A DNA stretch of 64,000 nt, taken from contig JAFECG010000030.1 of assembly GCA_018242215.1 (NCBI GenBank), positions 1 through 64,000 on the forward strand. The letters run 5' to 3'. The DNA comes from Pseudomonadota bacterium. Its GTDB lineage: Bacteria; Pseudomonadota; Alphaproteobacteria; Rhizobiales; Hyphomicrobiaceae. The notes beneath the pieces are model-generated. The model was not told where the DNA came from and ran no database searches. It was given only the letters and a program-made list of their open reading frames with translations. The translations under genes were made by a program, and so were the position numbers. This document shows, one piece after another, positions 37,434 to 45,320 of the stretch (position 1 is its first letter; every line of letters starts with the position of its first letter).

Positions 37434-38345
37434 CTATAGGGACTTGAGATTTACCGCGCTCGGTTCCGCACCTTCCGGCGGAGCCGGGCGCAACTCTTTT
37501 GGGGCCGTCGTCGGCGCGGCATCATCGGGCAACGCGATCTGCGACGGATCAGCGATGTCGATCAGTGGACCATTTCGGCGCTCGACCCAGCCGCGAATGA
37601 CGACAGCCTTGTTCACGTACCCCTCGAGTGAGCGATCGAATTCGGGGTGCGCTACCAGAACTTTCTTTTCGATCCGCGCTGTGAAATCCGTTCGCCAGTC
37701 ATCGCTGAAATTTAGATAGGTTGCACTCTTCGTTCGCCCGACTGAGGTGATCGTGCCGATCACGCGCTCGTACTTGCCGCGCTGCTTCATGATCTCGCCC
37801 GGGTGATCGGAGGGCAGCAGCCGATAAACGCCATTGCTCCAAAGGCCAAGTCGATCGCGTCTCGCTTCCGCTTCGTTCGCCATCAGCTCACGCGCGCACG
37901 CAAAGCTCTCCGGCAAGCCGTAGGCACGCGCATAACCGCCTCTAAGAAGAGCGCCCTGCACCCACTCTTCCTGACCGCGATCCTCCAGGAATACTTGCGC
38001 CAATTGTCTCCCGTAACGGTCAAAACGTCGACCGGCGAAGGCGAGCTTGACCCTTTTCGCGAGGACGAGGTCTGAGAGCGCCGTGATGGTCTCGCGTTCG
38101 GGCGGCCACGCACCCGCCGTTGCGTCAGCGTCGCGGGCGCGCGGCGACAACGCGCCGATCAGGCGGACGACTTTGCCGTCGTCGAGAACCAGCGTCTCTC
38201 CGTCGACGATGCGGGTAACGGTTCGGATCGGACCGGGTTCGAGTGTGCAAGGTTGGGAGGGTGCCGCTCCAGGATCAGCCATAGCCCACGCGGGAGTGCA
38301 TACCCCCACAAGCCATAACAGCAATGTCCATCGCCGCCCCGCCAT
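37434..38345 (-). CDS. Secreted SNase-like (thermonuclease-fold) protein, active site altered
   Basis: A 303-residue protein: a signal peptide (WTLLLWLVGVCTPAWAMA), then an SNase-like OB-fold domain (RTVTRIVDGETLVLDDGKVVRLIGA), then a C-terminal part with a second OB-like segment. The usual DAPE motif after the R-L-x-G strand reads LSPR here, so the metal Asp and catalytic Glu are missing, although DRYGR is kept. It may bind rather than cut nucleic acid. Upstream in-frame codons overlap the OMP gene and are excluded. Confidence 0.85.
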   Translation of the reverse strand: MAGRRWTLLLWLVGVCTPAWAMADPGAAPSQPCTLEPGPIRTVTRIVDGETLVLDDGKVVRLIGALSPRARDADATAGAWPPERETITALSDLVLAKRVKLAFAGRRFDRYGRQLAQVFLEDRGQEEWVQGALLRGGYARAYGLPESFACARELMANEAEARRDRLGLWSNGVYRLLPSDHPGEIMKQRGKYERVIGTITSVGRTKSATYLNFSDDWRTDFTARIEKKVLVAHPEFDRSLEGYVNKAVVIRGWVERRNGPLIDIADPSQIALPDDAAPTTAPKELRPAPPEGAEPSAVNLKSL

Positions 38346-38418
38346 CGCACAGAGAGACCATGCACGCTTGCGTTCGCCAAGAGAGAAGATCGAATATAAA
38401 CTCTTCTGCGTGGGGTCG

Positions 38419-39111
38419 TCAGAAGCGATGGACGAAGCCGAAGCTGAACTTGTCCATCGTGGCTTCAACCTCATCATGCCCAGGCGGCAAAGAGTCGAAG
38501 CTCTCGCCGGAGAACTCCACGCGCTTGTATTCAAAGCGCAGGCTGTTGCTGTCACTCCAGAGATATTCGATGCCGCCGCCGGCTGTCCAGCCAGATAGGA
38601 AATTGGTGTCGCTGGCGCCGAGACCGCCGTTGCGTACTTCCAAATTGGCGAACGCGTAGCCACCGGTGGCGTAGATCAACGTGCGATCGAACAGCAAAAA
38701 TCCCGCGCGCGCCCCGACTGAGCCATCAAAATCGGTATGAGCCTTGAAGTCCGATATGCCGTCGATCCGAGAGCTATCCCCATAGAGGAAATCGTAGCTC
38801 AAATCGGCCGTCGGACCGTACACAATATTGCCCAAGCGGAAATCGTAACCGCCTGATGCGCCCAGAGTAATGCCATCCGCATCCCTGAGCCGGCCGCCAA
38901 ACGACATGCTATTATAGCCGAGCGACGGCTTCCAATAGAAACCCTCCCACGACGAGGGAAGGGGCGTCTCTGCATAGTTTGGCACGACGAGGTTATAGGG
39001 ATAGCCCATGCTGCCGACGGGCTTCAGGTCATCGGGGAGGCTCTGTGCCATTGCGGCGCCCGCGGGCAGCGACAGGAGTGACAGCGTCAGCGCAAACACA
39101 GACTTTTTCAC
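38419..39111 (-). CDS. Outer-membrane beta-barrel protein (Omp25/OmpA-like)
   Basis: A 230-residue predicted porin-like barrel. The signal peptide ends at AMAQ, and a short periplasmic linker is followed by alternating strands with the family landmarks GFYWKPSLGYN, GGYDFRLGN, GARAGFLLFDRTLIYATGGYAFAN and a C-terminal FSFGFVHRF ending in Phe, the usual Bam recognition signal. Function as a structural or immunogenic barrel is inferred. An inverted repeat lies in its leader. Confidence 0.9.
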   Translation of the reverse strand: MKKSVFALTLSLLSLPAGAAMAQSLPDDLKPVGSMGYPYNLVVPNYAETPLPSSWEGFYWKPSLGYNSMSFGGRLRDADGITLGASGGYDFRLGNIVYGPTADLSYDFLYGDSSRIDGISDFKAHTDFDGSVGARAGFLLFDRTLIYATGGYAFANLEVRNGGLGASDTNFLSGWTAGGGIEYLWSDSNSLRFEYKRVEFSGESFDSLPPGHDEVEATMDKFSFGFVHRF

Positions 39112-39143
39112 GAGACATTCCCCACGCTTTAGCCCCAGCTTGC

Positions 39144-39179
39144 CACCATAAAGCGATCCCGCTTAAGCGCGTTATGGTG
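39144..39179. repeat. Inverted repeat upstream of the OMP gene
   Basis: CACCATAA (39144-39151) and TTATGGTG (39172-39179) are perfect complements 20 bases apart, with a further GCG/CGC pair inside. It lies 33-68 bases before the OMP start on the minus strand, so it may be a leader hairpin or an operator. Confidence 0.45.
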
Positions 39180-39716
39180 TCGAAGCTCACGCAGTCACTG
39201 ACGTGCCCCCGACAACTCTCGTCTTCAAGGCGGTGCTGCGCTTGGCGCGACGTCCTACCTTCAATTCTCGAGTTTTTCGCAGCCAAGTCGCTACGTTCGT
39301 AGATTGATTAAATATCTCAAAAGAAAGGAGCCGTCACGGCGTACTGCTGGTTCGCTGTCTCCCGACGGTGACCTGTGCCATTTCCGGCTCGCGGCAGGTA
39401 GCCGCGGACTGAAGGGCACACGTTCGCTTCGATCGGGATTTGAACGGCCCAGCGGACACCCGGAACCGAGTTCCGGTGTTTTTGAACAAAACTGTGCTTG
39501 CGGGGGGGCTCGCGGACGAGTCGCAGGGCAACATAAAACAATTGCCGCGAGCGACCCTCTTCGCAGGCCCCGCTCGGCCCTTTCGGTCCACCCGCTCGCC
39601 CGCGACGATTAACCATTATCTCCCGAATATGCGTATTTCAACCGAAAGTAGATTTTCGTAGGCGGGACCACCCTGCAGGCCGGCAATTCGAGACGCTCTA
39701 CTTTGGCCAGCCGCGC

Positions 39717-39745
39717 TTGACCTCGGGCGAGGCTCACAGCATAGC
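39717..39745 (+). promoter_or_regulatory. Candidate tRNA-Arg promoter
   Basis: TTGACC (39717-39722), a 17-base spacer and CATAGC (39740-39745) lie about 60 bases before the tRNA. The -35 is close to consensus, the -10 is weak. Confidence 0.35.
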
Positions 39746-39804
39746 TCTTGGCCAGCTTCGTTGACGCATAAACGATCGACGAAGATGGCCGGAAGGCGTG
39801 GGCA

Positions 39805-39881
<77 letters not shown>

Positions 39882-39947
39882 TCTCCGGAGCGGGCATGCG
39901 AGGGCGCCTTTGAAGCCCCGTCAGCGTTTGAGGAGAGCGTCGCGCGA

Positions 39948-40571
39948 ATGGCCGCCAAGATCGAGGTCACCATCGCCGATCAAAACCCGGTCGTGCGAGC
40001 AGGACTCGAGGCGCTGATCGAGCGCGACGGGCGTTTCAGCGTGTGCGGCGTCCACGGCACGGGCGAAGCATTCCTGAACGCTCTCAAAGTGAAGCCCGCA
40101 GAGATCGCGATCGTCGGCTGGACCTTGCCGGACATGACGGGCGGCGCAGTGCTTCAACGCGTGAAGCAGGAGAAGTGGCAAACGCGAATCATCATTTATA
40201 CCGGCGAGCGCTCGAACGACGTTCTTCGTCAGGCGATCAAAGGCGGTGCATGGGGGTTCGTGTCGAAGACGGAAGATCCGCAAGTTTTATTGGAAGCGGT
40301 CGTTTCGGTCGCGCGCGGCCGCTTGTCGCTGCCGTACGTCGATATCGATCTTCTCAATCACGATCCCCTCGAGGGCCTGACGGCGCGCGAGCGTGAGTTG
40401 CTTGCTGCACTTGCGAACGGTTGGACCAACCTGCAGATCGCGGCCCGCACCGGTATCTCGCGCAACACGGTGAAATATCATCTGAAAAATTTATACGATA
40501 AGCTTGGTGTCTCGAACCGCGCCATGGCTGTTGCGCTGCATGTGTCGGTTAACCGTTCCGAACAGCAATAG
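39948..40571 (+). CDS. LuxR/NarL-type response regulator lacking the phospho-acceptor Asp
   Basis: A 207-residue regulator. Residues 1-120 form a receiver fold: D11 (of the usual acidic pair; its partner is Q12), T in IIYTGERS and K in FVSKTEDP. The acceptor position, expected to read D-x-x-x-P, is G57 in AIVGWTLPDM, so normal phosphorylation is unlikely. Residues ~140-200 are a LuxR helix-turn-helix (LTARERELLAALANGWTN, IAARTGISRNTVKYHLKNLYDKL). No histidine kinase is adjacent. It sits 240 bases before the serine-cycle genes on the same strand and may control them. Confidence 0.92.
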   Translation: MAAKIEVTIADQNPVVRAGLEALIERDGRFSVCGVHGTGEAFLNALKVKPAEIAIVGWTLPDMTGGAVLQRVKQEKWQTRIIIYTGERSNDVLRQAIKGGAWGFVSKTEDPQVLLEAVVSVARGRLSLPYVDIDLLNHDPLEGLTARERELLAALANGWTNLQIAARTGISRNTVKYHLKNLYDKLGVSNRAMAVALHVSVNRSEQQ

Positions 40572-40808
40572 CGCCATTGACCAACGCTGCTTGGCGGCCC
40601 GACCAAAGCATGACGAGGTGGGTAGCTTAGCCTGCCCAACAGGGTGTTGATAGATTTGCGTTCCCACCGTCACTGTCGCCCTGCTAGTTAAGACTGACGC
40701 CCGCATCTGCGATCGGGCGGAAGGATCAGCAAAAGCATGCCGGAACGTCTCCCCTGCTGCGTCGGGGATCGTCGGCTTGGCTCAACGCAGCGTGGAGGAA
40801 ACGCTTCT

Positions 40809-42023
40809 ATGATCACGCCACACCTTTTCATTCCAGGCCCGACCACAATTCCGGATGCCGTTCGGATGGCCATGAACGTTCCGATGGAGGACATGCGCTC
40901 GCCGGAATTCCCGAAGTTCACGCTTCCGATCTTCGAAGACCTGAAGAAGGTTTTCAAAATGAAGGACGGCCGCGTTTTCATTTTCCCGTCATCGGGCACC
41001 GGCGCATGGGAATCGGCCATCGAAAACACGCTCGCTCCTGGCGATAAAGTTCTGATGAGCCGCTTCGGTCAGTTCTCGCTTCTCTGGGTCGATATGGCCG
41101 AGCGCCTTGGCCTCAAGGTCGAGCTTTGCGACGAAGAGTGGGGCACGGGCGTGCCGCTCGAAAAGTACGCGGACATTCTTGCCAAGGATAAAAACCACGA
41201 GATCAAGGCCGTCTTCGCTACGCATAACGAAACCGCGACCGGCGTCACGTCCGATATCGCTGGCGTTCGCAAGGCGCTCGACGCTGCGAAGCATCCGGCA
41301 CTTCTCTTCGTCGATGGCGTTTCTTCCGTCGGCTCGCTCGAGATGCGCATGGGCGAATGGGGCGTCGACTGCTGCGTATCCGGTTCGCAGAAGGGCTTCA
41401 TGCTTCCGACCGGCCTCGGTATTCTCGCGGTCAGCCAGAAGGCGCTCGACGTCAACAAGAGCGTCAACGGCCGCATGAACCGTTGCTTCTTCTCATGGGA
41501 AGACATGATCAAGACCAACGATCTTGGCTTCTTCCCTTACACGCCAGCGACGCAGCTCATCCGTGGTCTGCGTGCGTCGCTCGATCTCATCCTCGCTGAA
41601 GGCATCGACAATGTCGTCGCCCGGCATCACCGCATGGCGTCGGGCGTTCGCGCTGCCGTCGACGCATGGGGCTTGAAGCTCTGCGCCAAGGAGCCGAAGT
41701 GGTATTCTGATACCGTGTCGGCGATCCTCGTTCCGGAAGGCGCCGATGCGAATGCCGTTCTGAAGACGGCTTACTATCGCTACAACACCTCGCTCGGTAC
41801 GGGTCTCAACAAGGTCGCCGGTAAGGTTTTCCGCATCGGCCACTTGGGTGCTGTCGACGAATTCATGGTCGGTGGCGTTCTCTTCGCTGTCGAGATGGCG
41901 TTGAAGGACTCCGGCATCAACATCAAGCTCGGCTCCGGCACCGGCGCTGCCGCCGAATACTTCTCGAAGACGGCGACGAAGTCGGCCACGAGCGCAACAC
42001 CCGCTCAGGCGAAAGCCGCTTAA
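40809..42023 (+). CDS. sgaA: Serine-glyoxylate aminotransferase
   Basis: A 404-residue class V PLP aminotransferase that converts serine and glyoxylate to hydroxypyruvate and glycine, the entry step of the serine cycle. The PLP lysine is K195 in SGSQKGFMLPTG, with VDGVSSVGS before it. The ATG at 40809 has a GGAGGA site nine bases upstream; in-frame codons from 40737 are leader. It heads the sgaA-mcl-mtkAB-ppc cluster. The C-terminal Ala/Thr/Ser tail is slightly extended. Confidence 0.96.
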   Translation: MITPHLFIPGPTTIPDAVRMAMNVPMEDMRSPEFPKFTLPIFEDLKKVFKMKDGRVFIFPSSGTGAWESAIENTLAPGDKVLMSRFGQFSLLWVDMAERLGLKVELCDEEWGTGVPLEKYADILAKDKNHEIKAVFATHNETATGVTSDIAGVRKALDAAKHPALLFVDGVSSVGSLEMRMGEWGVDCCVSGSQKGFMLPTGLGILAVSQKALDVNKSVNGRMNRCFFSWEDMIKTNDLGFFPYTPATQLIRGLRASLDLILAEGIDNVVARHHRMASGVRAAVDAWGLKLCAKEPKWYSDTVSAILVPEGADANAVLKTAYYRYNTSLGTGLNKVAGKVFRIGHLGAVDEFMVGGVLFAVEMALKDSGINIKLGSGTGAAAEYFSKTATKSATSATPAQAKAA

Positions 42024-42029
42024 GAAAAA

Positions 42030-42060
42030 AGTGCCCGGTCCTCAATGAGAGCCGGGCACT
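42030..42060 (+). other. Stem-loop between sgaA and mcl
   Basis: A 9-bp perfect stem (AGTGCCCGG / CCGGGCACT) with an inner CTC/GAG mini-stem, seven bases after the sgaA stop. No U-tract follows on the plus strand, so it is likely an mRNA processing or stability element rather than a terminator; it has a U-tract only on the minus strand. Confidence 0.5.
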
Positions 42061-42128
42061 CTGCCGATGTGACGATCACCAGGCAAACAAAACAAACGCG
42101 AACCAAGACCTAGGAAGGCAGACTCCCA

Positions 42129-43085
42129 ATGAGCTTTACGCATTACCCGCTCCGCAAGCAGCGCCTGCAGCGGTCTTATCTGGCGGTTCCGGGATCCAAC
42201 CCGACGATGATCGATCGCGCGCTGAAGAGCGCCGCCGATTACGTCTTCCTCGATTGCGAGGACGCCGTCGCCCCGCCCGAGAAGGAGCAGGCCCGTAAGA
42301 ACATCATCCAGGCCCTCAACGATCTCGACTGGAAAGGCGCCGGCAAGAGCGTCTCGGTCCGTATCAACGGCCTGGACACGCACTACATGTACCGCGACGT
42401 CGTCGACATCTGCGAGCAGGCCGGTGCCAAGCTGGACACGATCCTGATCCCGAAGGTGGGTGTTCCGGCCGACGTCTATACGGTCGAATGCATCGTCAGC
42501 CAGATTGAGGTCGCCAAGGGCCTGAAGAACCAGATCGGCACCGAAGCCCTCATCGAAACCCCGCTTGGTATGGCGAACGTCGAAGCCATCGCCTCGGCGC
42601 CGAGCCGTCTCGAATCGATGCACTTCGGCGTCGCCGATTACTCGGCCTTCAATAAGGCGCGCACCGTCGTCATCGGCGGCTTGAACCCCGACTATCCGGG
42701 CGACCAGTGGCACTTCCCGCTGTCGCGCATGACGGTTGCCTGCCGTGCCTACGGTCTTCGTCCGATCGACGGACCGTTCGGCGGCATCGACGATCCGGAA
42801 GGCTACAAGGCAGCCGCCCGCCGCGGCGCTGCGCTGGGCATGGAAGGCAAGTGGGCCATTCATCCGTCCCAGATCGAACTCGCCAACGAGATCTATTCGC
42901 CGACAGCGAAGGAAGTCGAGCGCGCCGAGCGCATCCTCGTCGCCCTGAAGGAAGCCGAGGCGCAGGGTAAGGGCGCAGCGTCTTTGGACGGCAAGATGAT
43001 CGATGCGGCATCCGAGAAAATGGCGAAGAACCTGCTCGTCACGGCCGCCGCTATCAAGGCCGCCGAGGCGGCCCGCGCGAAATAA
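42129..43085 (+). CDS. mclA: L-malyl-CoA lyase
   Basis: A 318-residue HpcH/HpaI-type (CitE-like) lyase that splits malyl-CoA to acetyl-CoA and glyoxylate. The start SFTHYPLRKQRLQRSYLAVP, the metal-binding DCEDAVAP segment, IETPLGMANVEAIA and MEGKWAIHPSQI are all typical of the serine-cycle enzyme rather than citrate lyase. It lies between sgaA and mtkA; in Methylobacterium mclA follows ppc, so gene order differs here. Confidence 0.96.
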   Translation: MSFTHYPLRKQRLQRSYLAVPGSNPTMIDRALKSAADYVFLDCEDAVAPPEKEQARKNIIQALNDLDWKGAGKSVSVRINGLDTHYMYRDVVDICEQAGAKLDTILIPKVGVPADVYTVECIVSQIEVAKGLKNQIGTEALIETPLGMANVEAIASAPSRLESMHFGVADYSAFNKARTVVIGGLNPDYPGDQWHFPLSRMTVACRAYGLRPIDGPFGGIDDPEGYKAAARRGAALGMEGKWAIHPSQIELANEIYSPTAKEVERAERILVALKEAEAQGKGAASLDGKMIDAASEKMAKNLLVTAAAIKAAEAARAK

Positions 43086-43130
43086 GAAAAGCCAGGAAAC
43101 GTCGAACAGGACTGAGGAGGTCCAAAATAA

Positions 43131-44297
43131 ATGGACATTCACGAATACCAGGCGAAAGAGCTTCTTACGAAGTTTGGCGTGCCGATTCCGCGCGGTGGAT
43201 TGGCCTATAGTCCTGAGCAGGCGACCTATCGCGCCAGCGAGCTTGGCGGCCCTGTCGTCGTAAAGGCCCAGATCCACTCGGGCGCGCGCGGCAAGGCGGG
43301 CGGCGTCAAGCTCTGCCGCAACGAGCGGGAGATCGAGGAAGCGGCCGAATCGATGCTTGGCCGCAAGCTCGTCACGCATCAGACGGGACCGGCCGGAAAG
43401 CTGGTCTCGCGCCTCTACATCGAAGAAGCGACCAACATCGACCGTGAGATTTATCTCGGCTTCGTGATGGATCGGGCGTCCGAACGCATCGTCGTCGTTG
43501 CTTCCGCTGCAGGCGGCATGGACATCGAAGAAATTTCGGCAACCCAGCCGGATACGATCATCCGCGTCACAGTGGACCCGGCGGTCGGGATGCAACAGTT
43601 CCAGGCGCGTGAACTTGCATTCGGTTTGGGCGTTGACCCTGATATCGTCAACAAGCTCGTCCCCGCGATCATGGGTTGCTACCGTGCATTCCGCGATCTC
43701 GACGCGATGATGGTGGAGATCAATCCGCTCGTCATTACGAAGGAGAAGCAGGTTTTGGCGCTCGACGCCAAGATGTCGTTCGACGAGAACGCATTGTTCC
43801 GCCGTCCGCACATCGCCGAGTTGCGCGACAAGAGCCAGGAAGATCCGCGCGAAACCTATGCCTCCGATCGTGGGCTGTCCTATGTCGGCCTCGACGGCGA
43901 CATCGGCTGCATCGTCAACGGTGCAGGTCTCGCGATGGCGACGCTGGACATGATCAAGCTTGCCGGTGGCGAGCCCGCGAACTTCCTCGATATCGGTGGC
44001 GGCGCGTCGCCCGAACGCGTGACGAAATCGTTCAAGGCCGTTCTTCGCGACAAGAACGTTCGCGCGATCCTGGTGAACGTCTTCGCCGGCATCAACCGCT
44101 GCGATTGGGTTGCGAAGGGCGTCGTCGATGCCGTGAAGGAACTCGACATCAAGATGCCGATCGTCGTCCGTCTGGCCGGCACGAACGTCGAAGAAGGCCG
44201 CAAGATTATCGACAACAGCGGCCTCACCGTCATCAGCGCAGAGACATTGGCGGACGCGGCGAAAAAAGCGGTCGAAGCAGCAAAAAAAGCGGCCTAA
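43131..44297 (+). CDS. mtkA: Malate thiokinase (malate-CoA ligase) beta subunit
   Basis: A 388-residue ATP-grasp subunit that activates malate with CoA and ATP, giving malyl-CoA for mcl. It starts [18 protein letters not shown], like SucC, and keeps the EINPLV metal site and the [17 protein letters not shown] loop. Context between mcl and ppc marks it as malate thiokinase and not succinyl-CoA synthetase. mtkB follows after 18 bases. Confidence 0.95.
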   Translation: MDIHEYQAKELLTKFGVPIPRGGLAYSPEQATYRASELGGPVVVKAQIHSGARGKAGGVKLCRNEREIEEAAESMLGRKLVTHQTGPAGKLVSRLYIEEATNIDREIYLGFVMDRASERIVVVASAAGGMDIEEISATQPDTIIRVTVDPAVGMQQFQARELAFGLGVDPDIVNKLVPAIMGCYRAFRDLDAMMVEINPLVITKEKQVLALDAKMSFDENALFRRPHIAELRDKSQEDPRETYASDRGLSYVGLDGDIGCIVNGAGLAMATLDMIKLAGGEPANFLDIGGGASPERVTKSFKAVLRDKNVRAILVNVFAGINRCDWVAKGVVDAVKELDIKMPIVVRLAGTNVEEGRKIIDNSGLTVISAETLADAAKKAVEAAKKAA

Positions 44298-44315
44298 ATC
44301 CGGAGAAACGCACCA

Positions 44316-45215
44316 ATGGCAATCTTTATCAATGAAAAGACGCCGATCCTGATCCAGGGCTTCACCGGACGCATCGGTACATTCCACGCCCAGGAGATGA
44401 TCGACTACGGTTCGAACGTCGTCGGCGGCGTCACGCCCGGCAAGGGCGGCACGTCCCATCTGGGCCGCCCCGTCTTCAACACCGTGAAGGGTGCGGTCGA
44501 CGAAACCGGCGCCGAAGCTTCGATCGTCTTCGTGCCGCCGCCGTTCGCCGCCGACGCGATCATGGAAGCGGCGGACGCTGGCATCAAGTACTGTGTCTGC
44601 ATCACCGACGGCATTCCGGCGCAGGACATGATCCGCGTGAAGCGCTATATGCGTCGCTACAAGAAAGAGGGCCGCATGGTTCTGACCGGCCCCAACTGCG
44701 CCGGTACGATTTCGCCCGGCAAGGCGATGCTCGGTATCATGCCGGGCCATATCTACCTGCCTGGCCGCGTCGGTATCGTCGGGCGCTCGGGTACGCTTGG
44801 CTATGAAGCCGCGGAGCAGTTGAAGGCGCTCGGCATTGGCGTATCGACATCGGTCGGCATCGGCGGCGATCCGATCAACGGCTCGTCGCATCGCGACGTT
44901 CTCGAAGCTTTCGAGAAAGACCCGGAGACGGACGCCGTTCTGATGATCGGCGAGATTGGCGGTCCTCAGGAAGCTGAAGCCGGCGTGTTTGCCAAGGAGC
45001 ACATGAAGAAGCCTGTGATTGCCTATATCGCCGGCCTCTCGGCCCCGAAAGGCCGGCGCATGGGCCACGCGGGCGCCATCGTTTCGGCGTTCGGTGAATC
45101 GGCCGCCGAGAAGGTCGAGATCCTGAAAGGGTGCGGCGTGACGATCGCGCCGACGCCGTCGGAGATGGGCTCGACGGTCGCTCAGGTCCTCGGTCAGCAG
45201 CGGAAAGTCGCCTGA
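44316..45215 (+). CDS. mtkB: Malate thiokinase (malate-CoA ligase) alpha subunit
   Basis: A 299-residue CoA-binding subunit, SucD-like. The Rossmann start (ILIQGFTGRIGTFHAQ), GPNCAGTISPGK and the phosphohistidine H251 in MGHAGAIV are intact. With mtkA it forms the malate-activating enzyme of the serine cycle. It is separated from ppc by about 105 bases that include a hairpin and a possible promoter. Confidence 0.95.
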   Translation: MAIFINEKTPILIQGFTGRIGTFHAQEMIDYGSNVVGGVTPGKGGTSHLGRPVFNTVKGAVDETGAEASIVFVPPPFAADAIMEAADAGIKYCVCITDGIPAQDMIRVKRYMRRYKKEGRMVLTGPNCAGTISPGKAMLGIMPGHIYLPGRVGIVGRSGTLGYEAAEQLKALGIGVSTSVGIGGDPINGSSHRDVLEAFEKDPETDAVLMIGEIGGPQEAEAGVFAKEHMKKPVIAYIAGLSAPKGRRMGHAGAIVSAFGESAAEKVEILKGCGVTIAPTPSEMGSTVAQVLGQQRKVA

Positions 45216-45241
45216 GTTGGATAGCGGTCGGGGTGCAGCTT

Positions 45242-45270
45242 TTGCCTCCGACCGCCCTCTCCGCTACACT
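45242..45270 (+). promoter_or_regulatory. Candidate internal promoter of ppc
   Basis: TTGCCT (45242-45247), 17-base spacer, TACACT (45265-45270). Its -35 lies inside a hairpin just after mtkB (GCGGTCGG / CCGACCGC, about 45223-45253), so transcription from upstream and from here could be traded against each other. Confidence 0.35.
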
Positions 45271-45320
45271 ATTAAATTACATGTGAATTCTGTCCCGCGC
45301 AGGGACGTGGAGCCTTGGTG

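Larger units (their letters stand above)
39112..39804. other. Gene-poor region before the tRNA
   Basis: A 693-base gap. It contains an inverted repeat upstream of the OMP gene (39144-39179) and a possible tRNA promoter (39717-39745). Short frames on both strands, including one antisense to the tRNA, have no ribosome site or family match. A GGATTTGAAC string near 39440 resembles a tRNA T-arm complement but does not fold. Confidence 0.5.

Noticed and set aside
39440-39460. A tRNA-like T-arm string on the minus strand
   Set aside because: Only the TTCAAAT loop resembles a T-arm; the flanks do not pair and no acceptor or anticodon stem can be formed.
42030-42060. The stem-loop after sgaA as a terminator
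   Set aside because: There is no U-tract on the plus strand, and the next gene continues in the same direction, so it more likely stabilises or processes the mRNA.
42042-45068. A 1008-codon open frame on the minus strand across mcl, mtkA and mtkB
   Set aside because: It is exactly in register with the three sense genes and exists because they avoid TTA, CTA and TCA codons. The peptide is Arg/Asp/His-rich with no domain, and the sense genes are certain.
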